From Oscillospiraceae bacterium (GTDB taxonomy: Bacteria > Bacillota > Clostridia > Oscillospirales > Oscillospiraceae), in assembly GCA_017480395.1 (NCBI GenBank), contig JAFVAS010000140.1:1-21471 (forward strand): a stretch of DNA of 21,471 nucleotides. The letters are read 5' to 3'. Position 1 is the first letter of the stretch; every line of letters begins with the position of its first letter. Of this stretch, positions 15,271-21,471 are shown piece after piece. A program made the position numbers and the translations under genes. The notes under the pieces were generated by a model. The model saw nothing but the letters and a program-made list of their open reading frames with translations, had not been told where the DNA came from and made no database searches.

Positions 15271-15339
15271 ATTATACGCAGAAAAAACTCAAAAATCTGT
15301 ATCTGAGGATACACAAGGCAAACTTATTTAGTGTATAAT
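15271..15339. promoter_or_regulatory. Divergent promoters sharing one Crp/Fnr-type palindrome
   Basis: The plus promoter has TATAAT at 15334-15339 and the minus promoter TATAAT at 15271-15276. Neither has a good -35. The palindrome TGTATC-TGAG-GATACA (15298-15313) is centred about 40.5 and 41.5 bases upstream of the two predicted starts, the classic class II activator position for both. An extra half-site TGTATC lies at 15257-15262 in the minus leader. Confidence 0.75.
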
Positions 15340-15371
15340 AGAAGCATCCCATCGCCAAAGGAGGAAATCGA

Positions 15372-16049
15372 ATGGATTATTCTGTTCTTGAACGAAGCAC
15401 CTTGTTCAGAGGTGTTACCGCAAAAGACTTGAGGGATGTGCTTGAAGACACCCCGCACCATATTCAGTGCTACGATAAAGAGGAAACGATTTTTCACATG
15501 ATGGATAATGCCGAGCGGGTCGGCATTATATTGGAAGGACGCGCACAGGCACAAAAGGCATTTCCAAATGGAAGCCAAATCAATGTGTCTGTCCGCAGCC
15601 CCGGAGAATTGATCGGCCCTGCTGCTGTTTTCTCCAACAGCCGGCGCTATCCCTGCGACGTTGTTGCACTGGAACCTGTCACCGTAATGATGTTCCGCAG
15701 AGAGGATCTGCTGGGGCTTCTGCAGAAGAATGTTCTGATGCTGGAAAACCTGATGACGGAGATCGCCTCGGCAACCTATATGCTGCAGCAGCGACTTGAG
15801 CTCATGTCTTACAACGGGATCGCGCAGAAAGCCGCTTTTTGGCTGCTCATGCAGGCAAGGCAATCCGGGAAGGATATAGTTAAGCTGCCGGACTCCGTTT
15901 CCAAATGGGCAATGCTGATGAACGTATCCAGACCGTCACTCCACCGGGAACTGAAAAAGATGGAGGAGGAAGGCATCATCACATATTCACATCCGATCAT
16001 ACAGATCCGTGATCAAGCTGCGCTTCAAGACGTACTAAGTCGGTCATAA
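15372..16049 (+). CDS. Crp/Fnr family transcription regulator
   Basis: The 225-residue protein has an N-terminal cyclic-nucleotide-binding-type beta barrel (about 10-120, with FRGVTAKDLRDVLEDTPHHI) and a C-terminal winged helix (about 150-222). The recognition helix region is NVSRPSLHRELKKMEEEGII. It lacks the N-terminal cysteine cluster of Fnr, so it does not sense oxygen through a 4Fe-4S cluster in the Fnr way; a haem or small-molecule signal is possible. The ATG follows AAAGGAGG. The gene diverges from the ferredoxin operon and a palindrome lies at the right place to activate both. Regulation of itself and that operon is the natural inference. Confidence 0.9.
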   Translation: MDYSVLERSTLFRGVTAKDLRDVLEDTPHHIQCYDKEETIFHMMDNAERVGIILEGRAQAQKAFPNGSQINVSVRSPGELIGPAAVFSNSRRYPCDVVALEPVTVMMFRREDLLGLLQKNVLMLENLMTEIASATYMLQQRLELMSYNGIAQKAAFWLLMQARQSGKDIVKLPDSVSKWAMLMNVSRPSLHRELKKMEEEGIITYSHPIIQIRDQAALQDVLSRS

Positions 16050-16056
16050 TGTAAAA

Positions 16057-16103
16057 AGTGTCCGCAATCCATTGTTGCCACAGGCTTTACGGACACTGCT
16101 TTT
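16057..16103 (+). terminator. Terminator after the Crp/Fnr gene
   Basis: AGTGTCCG (16057-16064) pairs with CGGACACT (16090-16097), followed by GCTTTTTC. The 25-base loop is long, but position right after the stop and the T-run support termination. Confidence 0.6.
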
Positions 16104-16185
16104 TCATATTTCAGCCCACTTCCACGTCTCATATAAAAGTCATTTCAATGTCTATGCTGCTTCTGTCGTCCCCCGAATTTCTTCC

Positions 16186-16323
16186 TTATTGGCGAACCTG
16201 CTCCTCGAAGAACACGTCGACATTCAGCTCCCGGAGCAGACGCACATACTTGAGGCAGTCCACAGTATTCCGGGCAAACCGGCTGATGGACAACAGCTTC
16301 ATCTGGATGTCCAGGAAGTCCCG
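16186..16323 (-). pseudogene. Fragment of a serine site-specific recombinase
   Basis: Read on the minus strand, this frame encodes RDFLDIQMKLLSISRFARNT then VDCLKYVRLLRELNVDVFFEEQ. It matches the SISRFARNTVD segment of the resolvase catalytic domain found in large serine recombinases of phages and conjugative elements. The catalytic serine region before it and everything after FFEEQ are gone, and a stop follows three codons later. Only about 45 residues remain, so it is inactive debris of a mobile element. It lies at the border between the stress module and the hydrolase operon. Confidence 0.85.
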
Positions 16324-16473
16324 GGGCAGGGGGATAAGTGCGGTGGCGCTGGGCGTGTTGATTATTGCGGTGAATCATTGTGATTCGCCTTGGGGCGGCG
16401 TGACCGTCGATTGATGTTTTTCGTCATACGGCAATAAAGCATTGAGGCAGCCTGTCCCGCCTCCGCTGTAAAC

Positions 16474-16507
16474 AAAAAAGCCAACCGCTTCTCATGAAAC
16501 GATTGGC
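16474..16507 (-). terminator. Second of two tandem terminators
   Basis: On the minus strand GCCAATCG...CGGTTGGC forms a stem (16480-16507) followed by TTTTTTG (from 16479 downward). It lies just past the first terminator, giving double protection at the end of the minus operon. Confidence 0.75.
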
Positions 16508-16517
16508 TTCGGGCATC

Positions 16518-16548
16518 AAAAAACGGCGGATCGAAAACGATCCGCCGT
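16518..16548 (-). terminator. First of two tandem terminators
   Basis: A perfect 11-bp stem (16523-16533 with 16538-16548) around a four-base loop is followed on the minus strand by six Ts. It is a textbook intrinsic terminator for transcription from the lipoprotein operon. Confidence 0.85.
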
Positions 16549-16807
16549 ACCTGATTGATTCTGTTGTCCGAGGGTTCAGTTCTGGCCGCAATGGAAAATT
16601 GCCCGCTTTATATCTACGTTTTGGCCACACCAAAAACGGCTCAACCGCAATCCTTCCCGCCCGTTCCAACCGCTTGCGGGATTCCTGCATTTTCCTTTTT
16701 CGCCGGATGATGCTTTATTGATGCTATTGCCCGTTATTGCAGAAAGAAGTCGAGCCCGTTGTGCGGCTCTTCCTCCTGAGAAAGCCGCATGGATATTGCG
16801 CCGTTTT

Positions 16808-17368
16808 TTACTCACCAACCGAAAAGGAAACCATCGCATCCCCGTCGCCCAGCGCCTCTTGCAGCCCCACCGGATCGTCCACCCCACCGAGGCGAGTGTA
16901 GGAATAGGGCGTGGAAAAGCTCTCATAGAACAGCACAATGCAATTGTCCCCGTAGAGCATAAGGTCCCCCGCCGCAATCTCCTCTATGGCCACAGGCTGT
17001 GCAGGCAGGACGGTATCCAGATAGATATACTTCTCGTTGCCGTTCAGCTCCGCCATCTCCCAGGCGGCGGGCAGCAGCGCCCGAAAGGCATCGGCGCTCT
17101 CGCTGTCGTCCAGGGTAACAGAGAACCGCAGGTCGTTTACCTCAAGATAGACCAGCTGTGTCACCACTACTTCCTCCTCTGTCTCCGCCAGTTCCACCTG
17201 TGCCGATTCCACAGGCTCTACCGATTGCGTAGGGTCCGCCGATTCCACCGTCGAAGTGGAAAAGGAGGGTTCCGGCTCCGATGGCGCCTGGCCTCCGCAG
17301 GAGGTCAGACCCAGCAGCAGCGCCGCCAGGAGCGGCAAAACCCGCCGTGGCATACCGCCCCCGCTCAT
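16808..17368 (-). CDS. Cyclophilin-like domain lipoprotein
   Basis: The product is 186 residues from the ATG at 17368, which overlaps the acetyltransferase stop as ATGA; an ATG five codons later (17353) gives the more classic signal MPRRVLPLLAALLLGLTSCG. A lipobox LTSC with Cys24 predicts a membrane-anchored lipoprotein. Residues 25-65 are an acidic, Ser/Glu-rich linker. The rest matches the bacterial cyclophilin-like fold: LRFSVTLDDSESADAFRALL, a central YIYLDTVLPAQP, then LYGDNCIVLFYESFSTPYSY and LGGVDDPVGL. These proteins are not proven prolyl isomerases; most are unassigned. Third gene of the LysR-linked operon. Confidence 0.82.
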   Translation of the reverse strand: MSGGGMPRRVLPLLAALLLGLTSCGGQAPSEPEPSFSTSTVESADPTQSVEPVESAQVELAETEEEVVVTQLVYLEVNDLRFSVTLDDSESADAFRALLPAAWEMAELNGNEKYIYLDTVLPAQPVAIEEIAAGDLMLYGDNCIVLFYESFSTPYSYTRLGGVDDPVGLQEALGDGDAMVSFSVGE

Positions 17369-17931
17369 GAAAGCACCCGGATCACCCGGGCCGGAACCCC
17401 GGCTGCGATGGCGTTGGCCGGAACGTCCTTGGTCACCACAGCTCCCGCCGCGATGATGGCCCCGTCCCCGATGGTCACCCCGGGCAGAACCGTCACGTTG
17501 GCCCCCAGCCAGACCCGGCTGCCGATGTGTACCGGAGCGGGATGCAGATCCCCCCGCTTCATCGGATCGAAGTCGTGATTCAGGGTGGCAATCATGGCGT
17601 TGTGGCCGATCAGAACATCGTTGCCGATGAATATACCCCCCTGATCCTGCATGGTGCAGTTGCTGTTGATATACGCCCGCTCTCCGATGTGGATATTCTT
17701 GCCGCAGTCGGTGTGAAAGGGCGGAATCACCCCCAGGGTGCGGTTGACCGGCTGGCCGGTCAGGGCGGCAAACAGAACCTGAATCTCCTCCGGCGTGTGG
17801 TAGACGCTGTTCAGCTCCTGGGTGATTTTCAACGCCTCCTGGCTGAGGGAGCCGCAGAAATCCAGCGCCTCCGAGGGGGAGGGGACGGTTTTCCCCGCAT
17901 TGCAGTCGCTCAGAAATGCTTGCAGATTCAT
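17365..17931 (-). CDS. Sugar O-acetyltransferase (NodL/LacA/Maa type)
   Basis: This 188-residue protein has an N-terminal helical cap (about 1-60) and a left-handed beta-helix of hexapeptide repeats (about 75-185). ATLNHDFDP holds the expected catalytic His119, and IGSRVWLGANVTVLPGVTIG with the GVPARVIR tail is typical of the maltose/galactoside acetyltransferases. The family transfers acetyl from acetyl-CoA to a sugar hydroxyl in the cytoplasm. The ATG at 17931 overlaps the hydrolase stop by four bases (ATGA), and its own stop overlaps the lipoprotein start the same way, so all three are translationally coupled. Confidence 0.92.
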   Translation of the reverse strand: MNLQAFLSDCNAGKTVPSPSEALDFCGSLSQEALKITQELNSVYHTPEEIQVLFAALTGQPVNRTLGVIPPFHTDCGKNIHIGERAYINSNCTMQDQGGIFIGNDVLIGHNAMIATLNHDFDPMKRGDLHPAPVHIGSRVWLGANVTVLPGVTIGDGAIIAAGAVVTKDVPANAIAAGVPARVIRVLS

Positions 17932-18881
17932 CCCAGGCTCTCCTTGAAAAATTTCTCCAGCTTGTCGAAGGGGATGCGATCCACCCGGTCATAGAGGTCG
18001 ATGTGCTCCGCATCCTCCACGATGTAGAGCTCCTTGGGCTCAGCGGCCATTTCATAGGCCCGCTGGCTGAAGCCCAGAGAATGGGCGCGGTCGCCTGTGA
18101 TAAAGAGAATGGGCCGAGGGCTGATCTCCTGGATATAATCCAGCGCAAAGAAGTTCATCATGGAGAGCATAGAGGTGGTGGTAAAGCCACCGCTGGCGTT
18201 GGGATGATGGCCGCGCGGAACAGCATAAAAGCGGTTCCACTCATCGGTCAGCGGATCTACCTGCGGGCGCTTGTCATACTCGTAGGGCTCCTCCGGGAAG
18301 GTGGGATTGTACTCAGGAGCACCGTTTTCAAAGTCCACCCAGCGCTGAGCGGAGAGCTGCTGCTTCATGCCCTCGATCATGGCCTTGTCGCCGCCGAACA
18401 TGAAGCGCCCATCGGTGATGTTGTACATGCTGGTGGTGGCGATCGCCTTGATCCGCGTATCCACCTGGGCGGCGGAAAGGGCGAAGCCGCCAGAGCCGCA
18501 GATACCGATCACGCCGATCTTCTCCCTGTCCACATAGGGCAGCTTCACGCCCAGGAAATCCACCGCCGCGGAAAAGCTCTCCGCGAAAAGGTCCGGAGAA
18601 GAGACATGCCGGGGCTCACCGCCAGATTCGCCCATGTAGACCTGGTCGAAGGTGAGCACGACAAAACCCCGCTGAGCCAGCTCGTTGGCATAGACACAGG
18701 GCCCCTGCTCCTTGACTCCGCCGTAGGGAGCGCCCACGATCAGGGCTGGGTGTTTCTTCGTTTGATCCAGGTTCTTCACCGTATAGACATCCGCCGCAAT
18801 GGCGATGCCGTAGCGGTTGTTATAGCGCACATGGGTGCGCTCCACATTTTCGCTTCGTTTGGTGATATATCCGTATGCCAT
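17928..18881 (-). CDS. Alpha/beta hydrolase (dienelactone-hydrolase-like)
   Basis: The protein has 317 residues from the ATG at 18881, with AGGAGG upstream; an extra six in-frame codons to 18899 lie across that ribosome site. VIGICGSGG (124-132) is the nucleophile elbow, with Cys128 in the nucleophile place as in dienelactone-hydrolase-like members rather than the usual Ser. TGDRAHS and EDAEHIDLYD supply the likely Asp and His. The family acts on small esters or lactones in the cytoplasm; the substrate is unknown. It is the first gene of a coupled operon with the acetyltransferase and lipoprotein and diverges from a LysR regulator, the usual LysR arrangement. Confidence 0.88.
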   Translation of the reverse strand: MAYGYITKRSENVERTHVRYNNRYGIAIAADVYTVKNLDQTKKHPALIVGAPYGGVKEQGPCVYANELAQRGFVVLTFDQVYMGESGGEPRHVSSPDLFAESFSAAVDFLGVKLPYVDREKIGVIGICGSGGFALSAAQVDTRIKAIATTSMYNITDGRFMFGGDKAMIEGMKQQLSAQRWVDFENGAPEYNPTFPEEPYEYDKRPQVDPLTDEWNRFYAVPRGHHPNASGGFTTTSMLSMMNFFALDYIQEISPRPILFITGDRAHSLGFSQRAYEMAAEPKELYIVEDAEHIDLYDRVDRIPFDKLEKFFKESLG

Positions 18882-18908
18882 AAGAAAACCTCCTGTCATT
18901 CTGGTTTA

Positions 18909-18942
18909 ATTACATTGTAATATAAGCGTGCAAAAATAACAA
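18909..18942 (-). promoter_or_regulatory. Hydrolase operon promoter with palindrome
   Basis: On the minus strand TTGTTA (18937-18942), 17 bases, then TACAAT (18914-18919). An alternative pair is TTGCAT/TATATT with an 18-base spacer. The palindrome ATTACA-T-TGTAAT (18909-18921) overlaps the -10 and is a candidate LysR-type site. Confidence 0.5.
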
Positions 18943-18969
18943 ATGCAAATTTCTTATCCGTTTCCATAA

Positions 18970-18998
18970 TTGATTTTTATAGGTCAAAGTGGTACAAT
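18970..18998 (+). promoter_or_regulatory. lysR promoter
   Basis: TTGATT (18970-18975), a 17-base spacer and TACAAT (18993-18998). The ATG at 19031 follows with AGGAGGG six bases upstream. Confidence 0.65.
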
Positions 18999-19030
18999 CA
19001 TGAAAACACCCGTATACAGGAGGGACAAGG

Positions 19031-19909
19031 ATGGAACTGCGGGATCTGGAATACTTTCTGGCTATCGCCCGGGAGGGGAGCATCACCGGGGCGGCCAAGG
19101 CGCTGCACCTCTCTCAGCCGGCCCTGACCCGCCAGCTTCAGCTTCTGGAGGCGGAGCTGGGCAAGCCCCTGGTGCATCGGGGGGCCCGGCGAATTACCCT
19201 GACGGAGGACGGGATGCTTCTGCGCCGGAGGGCGGAGGAGCTGCTGCGACTGGCGGAGCGAACCCGCGCGGAGATCATGGAGCCGGACGAGCAGTTGACG
19301 GGGGATATCTCCGTCTGCTCCGGTGAAACCAAGGGACTGCATTTTCTCACCCAAGCGGCCAAGCGCCTGATGGCCCGCCACCCCGACGTCCGGCTGCATG
19401 TCTCCAGCGGCGACACGGGGGACGTGGTCGAAGAGCTGGAAAAAGGCCTGATCGACTTCGGCCTGCTCTTTGCCCCCATCGACGCCACCCGGTATGACTA
19501 TCTCCCGGTTCCCTATGAGGACGTTTGGGGTGTGATCATGCGCAAGGACGCCCCCCTCGCCCAAAAGGAGCATATCACGCCGGAGGATCTGATCGGGCAG
19601 CCGCTGATTGTCCCCAGAAGCGGCAACTCCACGGAGCTGATCAGCCATATCCTGGGCCTGTCCGAGGAGCAGATCCGGGTGGCCGGAACCTACAGCCTGA
19701 TCTTCAACGCCAGCCTGATGTGCGCCGATGGCATCGGCTATGTGCTGGGTCTGGATCAGATTCTGAACCTGACGGGGGAGTCTGTCACCTGCTTCCGCCC
19801 GTTGGCACCCCCGATCACCGCGCGGATCAGCGTGGTATGGCGGCGGGATCGCCCCCTCTCCCGTACGGCCCAGGCCCTGCTGGACGAGATGAGAAATACC
19901 GGCGCCTAG
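19031..19909 (+). CDS. LysR family transcription regulator
   Basis: The 292-residue protein has the LysR winged-helix at residues 1-60 (MELRDLEYFLAIAREGSITG, then AAKALHLSQPALTRQLQLLE) and a periplasmic-binding-like effector domain from about 90 to the end, with ISVCSGETKGLHFL opening it. Length is normal for the family. It diverges from the alpha/beta hydrolase operon across 149 bases that hold both promoters, so it most likely controls that operon in response to a small ligand. Strong ribosome site AGGAGGG. A clear terminator follows its stop. Confidence 0.94.
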   Translation: MELRDLEYFLAIAREGSITGAAKALHLSQPALTRQLQLLEAELGKPLVHRGARRITLTEDGMLLRRRAEELLRLAERTRAEIMEPDEQLTGDISVCSGETKGLHFLTQAAKRLMARHPDVRLHVSSGDTGDVVEELEKGLIDFGLLFAPIDATRYDYLPVPYEDVWGVIMRKDAPLAQKEHITPEDLIGQPLIVPRSGNSTELISHILGLSEEQIRVAGTYSLIFNASLMCADGIGYVLGLDQILNLTGESVTCFRPLAPPITARISVVWRRDRPLSRTAQALLDEMRNTGA

Positions 19910-19925
19910 TGCCAACATCAAAATC

Positions 19926-19953
19926 CCCGGACACACAGGCGTGTCCGGGTTTT
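19926..19953 (+). terminator. Terminator after lysR
   Basis: CCCGGACAC (19926-19934) pairs with GTGTCCGGG (19941-19949) and is followed by TTTTCTG. It begins 17 bases after the lysR stop. Confidence 0.85.
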
Positions 19954-20071
19954 CTGCGCCTTTTCCCATGCTTTTTCTTATGATTTTCAATAATGAATCG
20001 GTATTTGTCTTTCCATATGCTACACTCGCTTTATCGGAACCCCGCAAAACAGAAAAAGAGGAGGAAACAAC

Positions 20072-20779
20072 ATGCTAGACTTTCTCATCCGGCTCGTGTC
20101 GCCCATTTTTGAAAACATGGGCTCAACCCCAGCGACGTCGCAACCTATGTCCACATGCTCTCCGGCTATATCTACGGGATTCTCATCGCCATTCTGGTGA
20201 TGATCGTTCTGTTGATCGTCGCCCATTGGATCGCCAAAAAGGGCAGCCGCCATGTGGTGCGCTGGGGGGCGGTGGTCGCCTGGCCTGCGTCCTGGTGGTC
20301 ACGCTGCTGGCCAACCTGATCTGCTTCGGCCCCATGAAGAACAACATCGCCGCCGTCATGAACAACAGCGGTTCCGTCAGCGAGGACGCCGCCGCACTCC
20401 CCAGCAGATTCACCTGACGGAACAGACCCTGCGGGAAATCTATATGAAGCCCTTTGAAATCGTAGTCAAGCATTTTGACTTCGACAACGGACCTCTGCCC
20501 GTCATGTCCTCCTTCACCCTGATCGGGCCCCGCTACACCCGCGCCAACAGCGATCTGCTGAACGGGGTACTCCGGGGAGAATGGGGCTTCCAGGGCATGG
20601 TGCTCACCGACTGGTACGGCTCCTACGGCTATTAGCTCACCATGGAGGAGCTCGGCGGTATGGATAACATGACCAAGACCTTCCTCGCCGTTGACATCGG
20701 TGTCGGCGTGGTCTCCCTGGGGGCTATGGCCATCGTACTGATGCGCTGGCTGAACAAAAAGAAAAAGGCCAACGCCTGA
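20072..20779 (+). pseudogene. Decayed membrane-anchored GH3 beta-glucosidase
   Basis: The start MLDFLIRLVSPIFENMG has a good ribosome site (GAGGAGG), then loses frame near 20120. The restored frame reads YVHMLSGYIYGILIAILVMI, a membrane helix. A second frame change near 20280 leads to LACVLVVTLLANLICFGPMK, a second helix. After SVSEDAA a large piece is missing. Then LTEQTLREIYMKPFEIVVKH, VMSSFTLIGPRYTRANSDLL and EWGFQGMVLTDWYGSYGY are conserved glycoside hydrolase 3 segments; the TDW aspartate is at the nucleophile position. A TAG follows, then a C-terminal membrane helix (VGVVSLGAMAIVLMRWLNKK) ending at 20779. Intact relatives have both an N-terminal and a C-terminal membrane anchor. Not functional. 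Confidence 0.85.
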
Positions 20780-21093
20780 CCTTCCCACATATATTTGCCA
20801 GGGGGTGATGACCGGTAAATATAACTCCTCTATTGGCCGCCGGGATCGTAGAACCCGGCGGCCAATATTCATGCTGTTCGACTCGCCGATGAAAACTCAG
20901 ACCATTTCTGAGGCAAGCAGAGCGTCTGGCTGTCCGCCTGACACAGGTGCCGCCGGGTCGGCGGCAATTAGGCAGAAGCCCTAACCCACCTTTTTCTCCG
21001 TTTTCGCAATACGATTTTACTGGACATCCCTCCTATGTTGTGGTAGTTGTGTTGGTTACCACAACAGAGGGGGGAATTTTATGCCCGATATTA
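20780..21093. other. Hairpin-rich non-coding stretch
   Basis: Gene-free DNA after the GH3 remnant. It holds four inverted repeats: an AT-rich 10-bp stem (20790-20799 with 20814-20823), the terminator at 20831-20867, TGCCGCCG/CGGCGGCA (20948-20966), and TGTTGTGGTA/TACCACAACA (21036-21066). I matched none of it to a known RNA family by eye. GAGGGGGG before an ATG at 21081 could start a 57-codon frame, but that frame runs across repeat copy C and is not kept in the other copies. Confidence 0.5.
20831..20867 (+). terminator. Strong hairpin after the GH3 remnant
   Basis: A 14-bp stem (20831-20844 with 20854-20867, TATTGGCCGCCGGG) is followed by TTCATG, with only a short T-tract. It is probably the old terminator of the glycosidase gene. 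Confidence 0.6.
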
Positions 21094-21338
21094 TGGTGTG
21101 CAAAATTTGCGCCACAGGAAACAATGATATAGGCCCTGGCCGAGAATTTTTTCTCAGCCAGGGCCTTAACGCATGGTGCTATTATGATGCTGTACCAAAC
21201 GGAAGCATTCCAAACAAAAAAACAGATAGACAATTTAAGGGGTATCCTAAGAGGTAATCCGACACCCCAAACCGTGTACTGCCAGAAAAAGTTACAAGAA
21301 AGTCCCGGAATCCTCGGATTCCGGGACTGTGCGTGTCT
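21094..21338. repeat. Structured intergenic repeat, copy C (full form)
   Basis: It aligns along its length with copy B: palindrome GTGTGCAAAATTTGCGCCAC; CAATGATA; a 16-bp hairpin (21131-21146 with 21151-21166); the box TGCTATTATGATGCTGTACC plus AAACGGAAGCATT; a spacer with shared GAAAAAGTT; a perfect second hairpin (21301-21313 with 21316-21328); and GTGTCT. Compared with B, the second stem has a paired change (GCCCC/GGGGC to GTCCC/GGGAC), which keeps pairing. Same orientation as A and B. Confidence 0.85.
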
Positions 21339-21471
21339 CTTCACTACAAAAGAGATATTTTTGCTCATTATGCTAACGGAGTTGAACGCTCGCACGGGAT
21401 TCCGCTTTTGTGTCAGAACAGCTCGACTCGTTCTAGCAGGAAATCGATCAGACTGCAATGGAAGATTCCAT
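21339..21471. other. Unassigned sequence at the window end
   Basis: The last 133 bases after repeat copy C contain no recognisable gene start, terminator or RNA. Short open frames run to the edge on both strands but none has a motif I recognise. Confidence 0.4.

Larger units (their letters stand above)
16372..16807. other. Gene-poor stretch with tandem terminators
   Basis: About 435 bp without a convincing gene. It contains the two minus-facing terminators listed separately and a weak hairpin near 16773-16803. A minus frame of 88 codons (16424-16690) crosses both terminator hairpins and has an Arg-rich composition, so I do not call it. GATGCTTTATTGATGCTATT near 16709 loosely resembles the box of the A/B/C repeat. 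Confidence 0.55.

Noticed and set aside
16424..16690. 88-codon minus-strand frame
   Set aside because: It runs through two textbook terminator hairpins, is unusually Arg-rich and has no recognisable motif.
16700..16740. Fourth copy of the intergenic repeat (GATGCTTTATTGATGCTATT)
   Set aside because: Only about 20 bases are similar, with indels, and the neighbouring hairpins do not fall in the right order.
17369..18148. Long N-terminal extension of the cyclophilin-like protein frame
   Set aside because: It lies out of frame across the acetyltransferase and hydrolase genes; the real protein begins with a lipoprotein signal at 17368 or 17353.
19011..19020. GTATAC in the lysR leader as a fourth GntR site
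   Set aside because: It lacks the flanking TT/AA symmetry and sits in the leader of an unrelated regulator gene.
21081..21254. 57-codon plus frame with a CxxC motif and a GAGGGGGG ribosome-like site
   Set aside because: It crosses repeat copy C. The equivalent frames in copies A and B have stops and different hairpin-to-box lengths, so the conserved unit is DNA or RNA structure.
1..21471. CRISPR arrays, rRNA or complete insertion sequences
   Set aside because: No regularly spaced direct repeats, no rRNA-like sequence and no complete transposase were seen.

Overview
The window looks like a GC-rich strictly anaerobic Firmicute, probably a Clostridia/Oscillospiraceae-type gut bacterium. This rests on gene content (propionate-type CoA-transferase, ferredoxins, a flavodiiron remnant, GntP and MATE transporters), AGGAGG-type ribosome sites and sigma-A promoters with 17-bp spacers. 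The assignment is inference, because no rRNA or marker gene is present.

Layout. 1-78 is the 3' end of a plus-strand gene followed by a terminator. 217-328 is copy A of an intergenic repeat. 395-1777 (-) is a MATE exporter. 1851-9700 (-) is a seven-gene catabolic operon. In transcription order it encodes a metallo-beta-lactamase-fold (MBL) protein, an HMGL-like/homocitrate-synthase-type enzyme, a GntP permease, a second MBL hydrolase, a fumarylacetoacetate-hydrolase-family enzyme, a CoA-transferase and a small membrane protein. Divergent from it is an MFS transporter (10112-11329, +), then a CoA-transferase-subunit remnant and a GntR/FCD regulator (11632-12330, +). The operon, the MFS gene and the regulator gene each carry a GTATAC-centred palindrome at a recognisable sigma-A promoter. 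I read this as one regulon for uptake and breakdown of an unknown organic acid.

12411-12660 is repeat copy B. 12734-15240 (-) is an operon of less GC-rich genes: ferredoxin-like protein, DUF2249 protein, DUF1858 protein, bicupin and a truncated flavodiiron protein. A Crp/Fnr regulator (15372-16049, +) diverges from it, and one palindrome sits near -41 of both promoters. This looks like an oxidative or nitrosative stress module that has lost its terminal enzyme.

16186-16323 is a serine-recombinase fragment, followed by a gene-poor stretch with tandem terminators. 16808-18881 (-) is a coupled three-gene operon (alpha/beta hydrolase, sugar O-acetyltransferase, cyclophilin-like lipoprotein) divergent from a LysR regulator (19031-19909, +). 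20072-20779 is a degraded membrane-anchored GH3 glycosidase. The window ends with hairpin-rich non-coding DNA and repeat copy C.

The main novelty candidates are the three-copy structured repeat, the uncharacterised GntR-controlled acid pathway, and the symmetric Crp/Fnr control region.
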